Position numbers and translations under genes: made by a program. The notes beneath the pieces were generated by a model. The model was given only the letters and a program-made list of their open reading frames with translations, had not been told where the DNA came from and did not search any database. 64,000 nt of DNA, taken from positions 2,170,001 to 2,234,000 of the forward strand of contig JAMSLZ010000007.1 of the NCBI GenBank assembly GCA_026027325.1, read 5' to 3'. Shown piece by piece: positions 1-12,026 of this stretch. Source of the stretch: Actinomucor elegans. Lineage: Eukaryota; Mucoromycota; Mucoromycetes; Mucorales; Mucoraceae. Position 1 is the first letter of the stretch; the number at the start of each line of letters is the position of its first letter.

Positions 1-3000
1 GGCAGCCAGAAGATATCGACCTTGTTGGTGAATCTCGGTTTTTACAAGCCGTTTTTCAAATGGTAAACATCGTTATTAAAGCTAAAAGAAAAGAACCAGC
101 AGCAGATCGCGTCCAGCGATTTATTGCAGGCTTTTTACAGTATATTCAGTCAAAAGGTGGGCATGAGAATACCGAGTATATATTATTATTTGCATTAACC
201 GATTATTTTGGTAGATGAAGAAGCCAAATCCAAGGCAAAAGAAAAAAGAGAGAACGCGACTCGACCAACGGAAGAAGCAGACGCTGATAATGGGCAAGAA
301 CAAATGGATGATATGGAGCGAGATAGTTTAAATGATAAACAAGGCCCAAATGAGACGCAACAAGATGATATAGAGCAGGATCAGACAGAAGACAATCACA
401 CTGACGAGATGGAGGAAGAGGAAGAAGAGGGTGAATACGAAACTGTTACTTCGCGATTTGTCGAGAGTTTGTTACGGCATTTGTTTCAAGGATTTGTTGA
501 TACCAAAGTAAACGTCCGTATCCGATGCTGTCAAATTATCGCTCTCAGTATCAGTTCCATGGGTGAATTAGAGTAGGTAGAAAGTAACACTTATTTAAGC
601 GATTACTGACTGTGTCTTCTTAGTGAAGACTTATACCAAGATCTTAAACAGCATCTATTTGCAGGTCATATTGATAAAGAGGCCAGTGTTCGAGCACAAG
701 CAGTAACAGCTTTATGTCGATTACAAAGTGATACAGAAATCAACCCTTCTGATGGACAAACCATTCTCAATAAGCTGATGTGGAGTGTACGCTATGATCC
801 AAGCCCGTAAAGATCTAGCTTACCATATTATTTCCTGGAACCTTATATCTTTTTTCTTTTCTTTATAGTGAAGTGAGACGACTGATTCTTTTCAATATCG
901 ATGTGACACCGAGCACTATACCTTTTATTGTGACAAGTGTACGAGATACAGATGATATCAATAGACGTGTGGTGTATTTAAAACCTCTTTCTGACCTTAC
1001 TGATTTCAGACTGCTCAGTTTTGAAGAAAGAAAGCAGATATTGACGTGGGGCTTAAAAGATCGAAATGAACAAGTGAAGAAGTCAGCCATGAAAATGTTT
1101 TCGGAAAAGTGGATTCAACACGCAGGCAACAACTTGATTGAATTTTTGGAGCGATTAGAGGCGACTCGATCCGATGTATCTGGATTAGTAGAAAGCTTGC
1201 TAAAATCTTTCTTCAAGGATAGAATGGATATTGTTAACGAAATTACATTTGATGGTAAAGTGCTAGCTAGTTTGTTTGTATGTCTACTAAATACAATGAT
1301 AGATGAATTTTGGAGCAATTTATCAGGCGAAAGTGCTCTTTTAGCCAAGGTAGTGATTGAATTCTTGCAAAGCAAGGATGATTCAGATGAACGATTAGAC
1401 GCTATCTTACCGGAAGTCACTCGCCATGTCTTCAACCTAGAAAACTATTATAATCTGTATCGTGTCAATACAAATGCAGATTCTGCTACATCTATGAACT
1501 ATGAATTTATTCTGACACAGATGTTGGATATTTCATTGTGCTTGGATTACGCTGATGAAGTAGGAAGACGTAAAATGTTTGAGCTTTTAAGAAACATTTT
1601 ACGCTCTTATGAATTAATCGATGATCATCTTGAAAGGATCCTCAAGGTCTTTAAAATGATTTCTATTGATGAACGCGATTTCACAAGGTAAATTCTCGCT
1701 TAAAGATTCTCGAAACCAAGCCTACTAATCCCTTGTTAGATCTATTATTGAAATCATATCTGATATTCAAGAAGAAGCATCTAATCCTTTTGGAGATATG
1801 GATGATCTACCAACTAAACGTGCTCGTTTGAACGACTCTCCAGATGATGATAATAGCCAGCAAACACCCGAAGCAAGTGAAGCTGATTCTAACCGAGAAC
1901 TAGATAATATGGTAGTTCAACTTCGATGCCTGAATATTTGCAAACGTATGCTTGAGAACAGTTATGAGCCTCTAACGGAGAACTCCAACTTGTACGGTTT
2001 GCTCAATGATTTGATTGCACCAGCAGTTCAGAATACAGACACTCTGGTCCGTCAAGAAGGTTTACATTGTCTTGGCTTGTGTTGTACATTGGATAAACGA
2101 CTTGCTCAACACAATATCGTTCTGCTAATTACATGTATCAAACAGGGCCATGAAGATCTGGTGATCAAGGCTGTTCGAGTAAGCATCATGCTTTGACTTG
2201 ATATTGCTTCATACTAACTTCTGAGTAGACATTGGGTGATGTTCTATTGATGTATGGTGTCGAATCTATGAGTGAACACTTGACTGGAGTAAGTTGATTA
2301 TAAGCCAAACCAAATAGAAATACTAAAGTTATTGTGAAGCCTGATGATATCAGAGAAGTGTTTGAATTTGGCTTGGATCATGACAATACAGAGGTCCAAT
2401 CGCTCACCACGCAAGCATTGTGTAAATTGATGCTATTTAATAGATTCTATAATGATGAAGCAAGTATAAGCATAGCCTACATATACATGGATGTAAATCT
2501 AACCTACATTCTAGCTACTTCGCTTAATGATCTTATTATACTTTTTCCCCAAAACAGAGAATGATGAGGCCAGTAACACGATCCATCAATGCCTGGCTTA
2601 CTTTTTTCCGGCCTATTGTTATTCCTCTACTGAGCATCAGAAAGCCTTATCTACTGTCACAATTGCAGCACTTGAAGAACTATGCAATGTATATAATGAT
2701 CTTGACAAAGATGAGACAATGACCAATCCTAGACAAATTGCTGAAATGCTGGCAGATTGGAACGATCCTCGTAAACTAGCCAAGTAAGTGTTCACTCAAC
2801 CTGCATGTGTCTTCGACAAAAACCAACATGATTCTATTATAGGGCACGCTCAGCTCTCCCAGCTTACTTTGAAGATGATGAAGAAGAAAAAACATATGTC
2901 CTATCTGGATCGCTTGCTATCCAAGCACTCACGATCGCTTATAACGAAGAAGAAGGATTACTCAAGAAGACCATGGTACACTTTATGATGAAGTTATATT

Positions 3001-3365
3001 GGGAAAAAGCAGAAAAGACACAATTGGCTGAAATACGCAAACTGATACGCGCCATAGAAAAAGTAAGGACGTAACTGAATGGTTAATTTTTGTTAACGCC
3101 TCTATATTAGGATAAGCCTATTAAACTAGTGCCGACGCGAAAAGCAATAAACAAAATTGCAGAGACAATAGATAAAGCCATCGGTCCTCTCCGAGAAAAT
3201 GAAGAGGACGAAGTAGCGAATGAACAAGAGGAAAAGGAAGAAGAAAGGGAGGAGGAAGAAGGAGAGGAAGAAGAAGACGATAACGAAAGTGCTTTAGAAC
3301 TAGCTTCAGAGCATATTGAAGACGTCTCCAGGGAACAGACAGTAGATGAAGATCAAGAGGCCTAA
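1..3365 (+). CDS. Condensin subunit 3 (CAP-G/Ycg1-like), 5' part missing
   Basis: HEAT-repeat subunit of condensin I, which with the Smc2/Smc4 heterodimer and the kleisin compacts mitotic chromosomes. Ten exons can be joined inside the window: 3-156 (continuing from the left), 215-572, 624-806, 869-1687, 1740-2178, 2229-2288, 2340-2463, 2558-2783, 2843-3062 and 3111-3365. Together they give about 945 residues in frame. Recognised segments are the stretch around 480-570 (FVDTKVNVRIRCCQII), the block at 875-1120 (RRLILFNIDVT, then LKDRNEQVKKSAMKM) and the helical C-terminal half, all typical of the Cnd3/CAP-G family. A strongly acidic, probably disordered insert lies at 240-440 and an acidic tail at 3200-3365. 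The N-terminus lies outside the window. The family call is firm; individual splice sites are inferred. Confidence 0.88.
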
Positions 3366-3665
3366 CATGGATTATTCTTTTGATAAATTAAAATTTTCAT
3401 TGTAAATAAAAATAAACATAAAAGGAAAGAAAACTTGCAGCAAGATAACATCGCTTTTTTTTTTTAAAAAAAAAAAAGGAAATAACACGTAATATTGCAC
3501 CATGATGGTTATGTTATGTGATCTAGCTGTCAAATGGGTGGCGTGGATCCACATCGAAAATTTTAGTGCTTGGTGACTGCGAAAAGATTTTTTTTTTTTT
3601 TTTTCAGTCCTAAAAGAAATCAGCTCTTGTTTGCCCGTTTTTTTTTTACCCTTTATCTCATTAAA
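3366..3665 (+). promoter_or_regulatory. Short spacer and promoter of the EF1B-gamma gene
   Basis: About 300 bp separate the condensin stop from the EF1B-gamma start. The stretch must hold the condensin 3' end and the promoter of a gene expected to be highly expressed. It contains a T11/A12 homopolymer junction at 3455-3477, a T-run at about 3590-3604 and another at 3638-3647. Pyrimidine tracts close to the ATG are common in strongly transcribed fungal genes. No unambiguous TATA box was identified. Confidence 0.4.
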
Positions 3666-5067
3666 ATGGCTCCTCTCGGTGTAAGTAACACTTCTAAGAG
3701 CTTGCAACAATAACTCACATCGTCTGCACCATATAGACTATCAAGACCTACCTCCAAAACCCTCGTGTTGCTAAGGCTCAAATCACCGTGAGTAATAGAA
3801 ATATGATTGTGTTCACCTTTGACTTATGTTTCGAACCATATATAGGCTGCCCTCAGCGGTGCCGAGTTCGCCACCGAAGAATTCGACTTTACCAAGGATG
3901 TCACCCCCGAGTTCCTTGCCAAGTTCCCTTTGGGTAAGATCCCTGCTTTCGAGTCTGCCGAAGTCAACCTCTTCGAGTCCTCTGCCATCGCTTACTACGG
4001 TAATATATCACAAAAGAAACGCGTAGATAGCTGTATAAACTAATCGGTTTCATCGTTTAGCTGCTGCTCAAAAGGAGAACAACGCCCTCATTGGTGCCAC
4101 TGCTATCGAGAAGGCCGAGATCCTCCAATGGGTTCTCTTTGCTGAAAACGAGCTTTCCGGCCACATCGGTGGTTGGGTTTACCCCTTGTTGGGTTACATG
4201 CCCTACATGAAGCCTAACGTTGATGCTGCTACCGAGAAGCTCAAGAGAGCCTTGGGTGCCCTCAACAAGATCTTGTTGACCAAGACTTACCTTGTTGGTG
4301 AAGCTCTTACTTTCGCCGATATTGCCGTTGTCTGCAGCTTGACTCTTGGTTTCCGTACCGTCTTTGACAAGACCTTCCGTGACCAATTCAAGAACGTCAC
4401 CCGTTATTACACTACCGTTGCCAGCAAGGCCGTCTTCCAAAAGTACCTCGGTGAGCTCAACCTCTGTGAAACTCCCTTGAAGTACACTCCTCCTAAGAAG
4501 GAGAAGAAGGCTGCTGCCCCTAAGGAACAACCCAAGAAGAAGGAAGCTGCCCCCAAGCCTGCTGCTGAAGAAGCTGCTGAGGAGCCCAAGCCTGCTCCCA
4601 AGCCCAAGTCCAAGTTGGACTTGTTGCCTCCTTCCAAGTTCATCATGGATGCCTGGAAGCGTGAGTACTCCAACAACGATACCAAGGATGCCATCAAGTG
4701 GTTCTGGGATAACTTCGATAGCGAGGGTTACTCTATCTGGAAGGTTGATTACAAGTACAACGATGAATTGACCTTGACCTTCATGTCCAACAACTTGATC
4801 GGTGGTTTCTACGCTCGTCTTGAACGTGCCCACAAGTATGCTTTCGGTTCCATGATCGTTCGTGGTGAAAACAACAACAACACCATCTCTGGTTACTTTG
4901 TTATCCGTGGTCAAGAAGTTCCTTTCGAGATCTACGATGCTGCTGATTACGGATCTTATGACTTCCAAAAGATTGAACCTTCTCAATACGAGGAGAAGAA
5001 GGAAGAGTTCTACAAGTACCTCGCTTGGGACTTTGAGGACTGTGTTGACGGTAAGGTCTTCAAATAA
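3666..5067 (+). CDS. Translation elongation factor 1B subunit gamma
   Basis: Gamma subunit of the eEF1B nucleotide-exchange complex, which anchors the alpha subunit that reloads eEF1A with GTP. Four exons, 3666-3680, 3737-3787, 3846-3999 and 4061-5067, give 408 residues, the usual size for the family. The N-terminal half is a glutathione-S-transferase fold (start MAPLG, then LGKIPAFE and ESSAIAYY). A Lys/Pro/Ala-rich linker follows (about residues 215-250), and the C-terminal EF1G domain starts near KSKLDLLPPSKF and runs to the stop. The first exon is only 15 nt, which hides the start. Codons are markedly enriched in C-ending and AAG/TTG forms compared with neighbouring genes, as expected for a highly expressed gene. 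The stop lies 85 bp from the end of the oppositely oriented photoreceptor gene. Confidence 0.95.
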
Positions 5068-5152
5068 ATTAGCTGATCTACTTGCTTAAAATAAAGAAAT
5101 TATTTGTTATAATATGTATTATATATATATATATATGATGAGAGGGTATTTA

Positions 5153-7723
5153 TTATATAACAGTGGCTGGATCCCGTAGAGAACATGTGTTACATAATAA
5201 TGGCACATCTGAAGAATAATCTGATAAATCAGAAGTACCAGGTAATCTACGAAAGCAAGCACTACAAAAAGCGGTGTCTTCCTTGCCCTCCTATTGATAT
5301 TGATTAGTGTATGCTATTCACGTATGCGTTTTCATACCTCTCTTGCTTTTCGCAGTAGCACACTTAGATCATCTCTTAATTTTTTATTGCTAATTCTCAG
5401 TTGATGCAACTCATACTGCCAATTGGCATCTCTGGTAATATCCAATTCATCCACCATTCTCTCTACTGTATTAATACGCTGCGCTGTGGATGCGATATTT
5501 CCATTACCGTCTATACTGGGCAAAGACAGATCCGCTCTTCCTTTCTTTTTGATATCAGGATCCATACTATCAAACACAGGCTCTTCATCATTAAACGCTG
5601 ATTCATCATCAATGACCTTTGTCTGCATTAATACAAACGAAGGTTGTTCGTGTAAAGATGCTTTGCCGTCTGGGTAAAAGGTGGTGGCCACCATGACTTC
5701 CATACCTGCATTATTCAACAAGGCATGTCTCAAATACACAATCTTGCCTTCTTTGACTTCAGCCAATGCTCTTGTTAGATCCGTAGTTCGATTCGATCGC
5801 ATCAACTGATACAACGATGTACCAATGATATCCTGTGGCGGCGATCCCAGAATATTAGCGCAAGACCAACTGACATAGAGTAGCAAACCATCAGCACTCA
5901 ACTTGCCCCAGAACTCATGATCTTCTGAGCCAGCTATTGAATGATGGTTACGTGTATCGTGTGCTTTATTGCCCACAGCCAAAGCATGTTTCGGTAACTG
6001 ATACACGGGTCGTTCACGACCTGATAATACGACGTATTTGCGGCCACGTCCATCTTCGTTTCGCAGCTTGCCACAACATTCGATCCACATGTAGCCCGAA
6101 TTCTTGCGTTGAACTCGATAGATAAGATTGATAGGCGCAGTAGCGTCATTGGAGGATTCTTTGAGTTCCCGCATTACAGTAGGGAAATCAGAAGGATGAC
6201 AGATGGATTTAAGCGATCGGCCAACGAGTTCAGAAGGTTCATATTCAAGAACGCGTTGTGTAGAATCGGAACAATAGAGAAAGCTGCCTTTGATGGTGAG
6301 TACGTGTATGAAATCTGGACTTTGATCGAGCAAGAGCTCGTGCCAGCAACGGCGAAATTTGCCTTCGTCTGTACTGGCTTCTTTGATCAAAGTTTCAACA
6401 TCCATGGGTGGTTCTGCTTCCGAGGCCAAATTTTCAGTGGTAGTATTATTGGAACTAACTACGGTCGTAGTAGTTGTGCTGTTGCTATTATCATTATTAT
6501 TACTAGACGTATTGTGCGCTGATGGTGTAGTATTATATATAGACTTGGGTGAAGTTGATCGTGTCCATTCTTCTATTTGTTCTGTTGCTACTGTTGCTGC
6601 GGCCGTGTTTCTAAATCCTCCTGTAGTTGTTGGTTCTGCATCAACCCTTAAACCTGCTTGAATAGAAGGTGGTATAGAAGAGTTTCGATAACTGACAGTG
6701 TATGTGCCATCTACCATACTATTTAATCTAATGGATATGTTTCCATTGCTGTATGGTTACCTTTCATGCTTTTAAATATCGAATTGGGTTGCTCAACTAG
6801 ATCTACTTGCAGTCCAACGAAATAATCGATTTCATCTGTAGAGTCCCAAGCAATGGGTATTACAGTTAGCAAATTAACAAAAGGCTAAAAGGCCATTGCA
6901 TTAGTATATCATGCAGCAAATCAGTTGATCTAATTACCTGCTCGGTTTTTCGGTAATTGATGATGCTCGATTGTGATTCTTTTCCTTGTATCATATGCGT
7001 TTTGATGTGATACACAGTTGTATTATCAGTATACTTCCTTCTTGACCCCATGGCTACTCTACCATCAGGTGCTTGTAAAAAACGACAGTTTCTTCCTATC
7101 ACCTCGCTTGGTGCATATCCTGTTAAATGCTCAAACATAGGAGATGCGTAAACTAGCGGAAAATCGTACTGTTTCGCATCTACAACTACAAAAGAGCAAG
7201 ATAAATCTACTGGGCCTAAATTGATCTGAGGATTTGGCCTGTTTTAAACATAAAAGAAATTAGTTCTCTGCGCAATAAAAATATACTAGGTATAATTGCT
7301 ATTTCACCTGTTGGTTACGCGAGACAAGATTGAAAGCATATCGAAGCCAGTGTTTGCGTACATGCCGGAGTACCTTCCGCTGTCATTTTGAGTGTTGGAA
7401 GATGTAGAGGTACCTGGAGGGGGTGGTGCTGTGGGTGCTGAGGGTGCTGGTATCAAGGCTTGAGGCGATTGATAGCTGCTGGTAGGTGGTTTGGATAAAG
7501 TTGGTTGTGGTTGATGTAACGGCATATGCTGATACTGTTGCACAGGTAACTGCTGATATCGTTGTAAAGACAATGGTGGCACTTGAGCATTGGCCGATTG
7601 ATTCGTCATCAGACCAGCTTGAAAACCGCTGAACGAAAATAATCTGTCTGTGGAAGGTGGCACATTACTACTTTCATAGATCTGTGGATTATATTGACTG
7701 GAAAAAGCTTGAAATGGTTCCAT
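5153..7723 (-). CDS. White-collar-1-like LOV/PAS blue-light photoreceptor
   Basis: Blue-light receptor and transcription regulator of the WC-1 family, which pairs with a WC-2 partner. Five exons, 7308-7723, 6938-7238, 6761-6884, 5338-6710 and 5153-5290, give 783 residues. A Gln/Pro-rich N-terminus (1-138) precedes a LOV domain at about 150-270. The LOV domain carries the motif GRNCRFLQ, whose Cys (about 190) forms the flavin adduct, and ends in FVGLQVDLVEQP. Two more PAS domains lie at about 399-520 and 544-650. Then come a short coiled-coil-like helix and a Cys-rich end encoded by the last exon (C-x2-C-x20-C-x2-C, second half CNTC). That exon is easy to miss because the preceding ORF runs into a stop inside a 47-nt intron. 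The finger lacks the usual Trp of GATA fingers. Mucorales usually have several WC-1 copies; which paralogue this is cannot be told here. Confidence 0.92.
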
Positions 7724-8733
7724 TATTTAGACAAAAGAACCTAGATTGATTCAAAAAACAAGATTAAAACCAGAATATACCTTTTTTTTTTCTCTGAATA
7801 AAGGGGGGCTATACTAAAGAAAACAGTTGTGCAGTGTGTGGGATAAGAGTACGAAAGGGATATAATGTACTCCAATCATATCTACTACACGTGAGGAACG
7901 CGTCTAATACCTGTATTTTCGGTTTTTGGCAGGTTAAAATAAGATCTCGTACTTTTTATCGCGTTATTGACTCTACTGAGCAGCTATCATAACAATTTCC
8001 TGATTTATTTCACTGGATTCTACTGCGCGAAATCATCTATGGTTTCTGATTTGATACGCTGTGGTTGAATGCCGAATGCTTGGGTTGCACTCAATTATTT
8101 TTTGAGCCAAAAACACAATGGAATGATTTGATATTTCCTTTTTTTTTTGCAAAACTCGCGTACACATGTTTGATACCTTTTTATTTCCAATCTATGCAAC
8201 TTGCACACTGCGCCTTAAAATCGCTGACGACAAAATGTATTCATAGGGTAACTTGCCCTTTGGAGTTTTTTCAATCATCATCCTATTGCCAATATATGCC
8301 AATTCCGGTCAAAGGTCGCCTCGAACTAGTAGTTCATGTTTGGATTGAATCATTGCATCTATTCACAATCCATCCACTTTCAGTATAATGCATATAGAAT
8401 ATCGTTATTCATGATATCTGATTGTAATGCTTTCTTCCCGCCAAATGTATTCCACAAGGCGTAGCTTCTTGTCGCTATGCCATTACTATGAACTTCTTTC
8501 AGTGCTTATGAGTACAAAGCGCTTTCCCATATGGTAGGTCGATACCCTATTAAGGATTCATATATATATATATATATATAAAAGAGGGCCGTTGGCATTA
8601 CAGTTTCCGTTTTCTTTTCAATCTCAACTGGGCCAAAGCACAGTGCATTTTTGCTGCACTACAAATAACGTAAACTCGGTTGTTATTGTGCATTAAAAAC
8701 ATATACCCAGCTCTTTTTTCTTTTATTATATTC
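7724..8733. promoter_or_regulatory. Shared divergent promoter region, photoreceptor and DPP8/9-like genes
   Basis: About 1 kb lies between the two divergent start codons. It contains several pyrimidine runs, a (TA)n tract at about 8562-8580 that could serve as the TATA region of the peptidase gene roughly 150 bp upstream of its ATG, and no credible coding exon. Open frames here (for example around 8065-8388) lack homology, introns or codon bias. Confidence 0.35.
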
Positions 8734-11557
8734 ATGGCTTATTCTTGGGATCATATTAGAAGCCAAGTGAGGCAGTTTCGAACCGATTTACAGAATGCCT
8801 ATCCAGTACAAGTGTTGACTATTATCAAAGACTTTACTATTCATAACAATACACTTTATTTTTTATCAAATAACCGCCATTCGGCTGATTGGTCTCCAAC
8901 TCGACATTTGCAGCTCTACCAAATTCAACTCGAGCAATGTACGCGTAGATGCCTATAAAGAGATCAAAACTAACTCGTGTTTTATTTGTAGTGGATCAGT
9001 TGCATAATAAGAATACACCTACTTCAACAGATAGAGAATATTTGAAAATGATCAGTACTATACCCATCTTGAAAAGAGAACCGGTCTTTACAGATTACAG
9101 TGCGCTGGTTGAGAAAGAATCAGATCATACCTTCTTTCATCGTCAACTGCCGATTCCTGGTGTTTCTACGTTTGAAGTTCGAAATAATACCATACTGTTC
9201 ACTTTTCATAACGATATTTATGTTGGTGAGATTGGCAAGGTAAGAACCAAGTTTCACTCCATACGTTATTGACGCGTATATCACTAGATACCTAAACTGC
9301 TACCTTATAAAACACCATTATTATCAAGTTCATTACCAAGATCTGGATCACCTGTGTCACCGCAAATAAGCCCACTTGATGATAGTCTCTGCAAGCAAAC
9401 GACATATACTGCAACTACAGATCACAGAACGGACCCAAAACTAGGCGGATACAATAATGATTTAATTGCGTTTATAAGAAATAGAGATATCTGGGTGACT
9501 GATTTTGAAGGTTTAGACACACAGCTTACGTTTTGTTCTCTGAATGAAGATGATGTAACACTAAAATGTGGTATAGCTGAATATATGATGCAGGTAAAAA
9601 TAAGGTTTCTCTTTAGAGAGAGAGTGTGTGTGTGTGAATAATCAAGTCCGTAGGAAGAGTTCCATCGGCTCACCGCTTATTATTGGTGCCCGGCCAGTGA
9701 CGGTCAAGTAGAAAGGATATTATACTTGGAGACATCTGAAAAAGAAGTAGAACAAATACTGATATCTAAATCAAATAATAATTCAGCAATTCGATATCCT
9801 CGCGCAGGTCAACCAAATGCCAATAGTATTCTAAAGATTGTGGAGTTTAGTTTAAACAAAGCAACAATAGTCCACCGGCAGTTGTGGGATATCAAGTCTC
9901 AATTCCCTTGGATGGAATACATCGTTCGGTTTGACTGGACACCCAAAGGAAAAAGGTACAGTGGTCTATTTCAAAAGCTTAAAGCTTTACTCATTGTCTT
10001 TTCTTTTATTCAGTATTTGGGCCCAAATCCTATCTCGAGATCAGAAAAAATCGGCCGTCATATTACTCTCTCCTTCCCAATTCCATCAAACACGCCCTGA
10101 TACAATAGAACATATAGAAGTGCTTTGGGAAGAAACTAATGAAGCTTGGGTTAATATAACAGACGTATATTACTTTATGAAGCAATCAGAAGATATTAAA
10201 TTCATCTGGAGTTCAGAATCTGTCAATGGCTACAGACACTTATTTCTAATTGAAAAAACAAAGCAGCACAAACAAGTGACACAATTGACATCTGGTGATT
10301 GGTGCTGCATTGACCGTCCTCTGTTTGTGGATGAATCCAGATCACTCGTTTACTTTTCTGCCAAAATGCATACACCCCTAGAAACACATTTCTATGTTCT
10401 ATCTTATACAAACAAAGGTCAGCCTCAATTATTGACTCAATTGGGCTTTAATCATACTGTAACCATGGAATCGCCTGATTATTTTGTCGACTGTTTCTCC
10501 AGTTTACATGATCCTCAGGTTATTGTTGTGCGGAAACTGAACCAGCATCAGCAAGAAGCATTATTGATGCCTGTAGCCATCAACCAAGAACCCTATGAAA
10601 CTCCTCCTTCTCCTCCACCATCCACCAATGGTCTATACTCTAGCAAAGAGAGTTTTTCTCTGTCGAAATATCGCGATAGCACCGAACCTAATGGTGAAAT
10701 ATTCAGTTTCACAACTTCCGATGGCGCTAATCTTTATGGCTGTCTTTATAAACCACGCCATTATGAACCTGGAAAATCCTATCCTACATTGCTTCATATC
10801 TATGGTGGACCCAAAACCCAATTGATCGTGAACGAGTTCAAGTTTCCACGTCTTATACGCTACTTGATGTCCGTCTACTTTGATTTTGCCGTGGTAATTA
10901 TTGACAGCCGTGGCTCCAGTGACCGTGGTTTACAGTTTGAATCGTACGTCAAGCATCGTTTAGGCACTGTTGAACTTGGAGATCAATTGGAAGGCCTTCA
11001 GTTCTTGCATGATACGAAATTTGCAGCAATACCTAGCAAGAGCGATGGAGTGTGCAGACCCGTGATTGACATGGGACGACTGGCCATCACGGGTTGGTCC
11101 TATGGCGGGTACTTGAGCTTGATGGCATTGGCTCAGTACCCTGATGTGTTTAAAATGGCTATTGCTGGAGCGCCTGTAACACAATGGGAGCTGTATGATG
11201 CTGCATATACAGAAAGGTATATGGGTTTGCCGTCTGAAAATGAAGAGGCCTACCGAGCGAGTAATGTGTTGTCCTATATAGATCGATTTCCTAACAGGTA
11301 GTACTGAGAAAAAAAAAGATGCGTTTAATATATTAACCTATCTCGTTACTAGTGAAAATCGGCTGTTAATAGCTCATGGGCTGATTGATGAGAATGTTCA
11401 TTTTCGAAATACTGAATTATTGGTATCACAATTAGTCAAGTCAAACAAACCTCATTATCTGCAAGTGTATCCTTCTGAAAAGCATGGGCTGAGACATGCA
11501 AGCGTCAATGAGCATTTTGAAACTCTCATGTTCTATTGGCTTGTTAATTATTTGTAA
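8734..11557 (+). CDS. DPP8/DPP9-like dipeptidyl peptidase (S9B)
   Basis: Serine peptidase that removes X-Pro or X-Ala dipeptides from protein N-termini. Six exons, 8734-8938, 8992-9239, 9288-9593, 9654-9955, 10014-11297 and 11353-11557, give 849 residues, close to the usual DPP8/9 length. There is no signal peptide or membrane anchor at the N-terminus (MAYSWDHIRSQVRQFRTDL), so a cytosolic enzyme is expected, unlike vacuolar DAP2. The beta-propeller contains the Glu pair that binds the substrate amino terminus (EEFHRLTAYYWCP). The hydrolase domain has the nucleophile in GWSYGGYLSLMAL (Ser about 716), Asp in LIDENVHF (about 794) and His in SEKHGLRH (about 826), so the triad is complete. The first 5' splice site is the least certain junction. 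Confidence 0.93.
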
Positions 11558-11992
11558 CTACTTGTCATTCCTCTGATAGATAGAATATTTATTCTGTTCA
11601 CGTTATACCATACCATGTAACATCAGCATGTAAATAAAAAGAAATGTTCGCTTTTATTGAAAGCAAAATATAATATTTATTTTTCGTTTTTTTGATGGCG
11701 TATAACCATCCATGGCAATGTTAAATGTATATATCTGCCTAGGTGCTGAGATCAATGGCCAAACTTAATGATCATTAGACTTAGATTACATTAAATACGC
11801 GTAGTTCAAGGCGCACACTTAAAATGGTATATATCCCTAGTAGTTTTACTCGAACAATAGTTTTAATGGATACAATAATAAATTCTAAACATGATAATCA
11901 GGCCATATTAGATGCAATATCACTAAACCAGAACTGGTTAAGAAACGATGCTAAATTGCAAAGCAAGATTTTAAGCAGGTTGTATTTAAAAC

Positions 11993-12026
<34 letters not shown>

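Noticed and set aside
4057..4986. 309-codon open frame antisense to the EF1B-gamma exon
   Set aside because: It is an artefact of the biased codon use of the sense gene; its sequence is low in complexity and has no recognisable domain.
8065..8388. 107-codon frame in the divergent photoreceptor/peptidase promoter
   Set aside because: Contains homopolymer-encoded Phe runs and no similarity; chance open frame.
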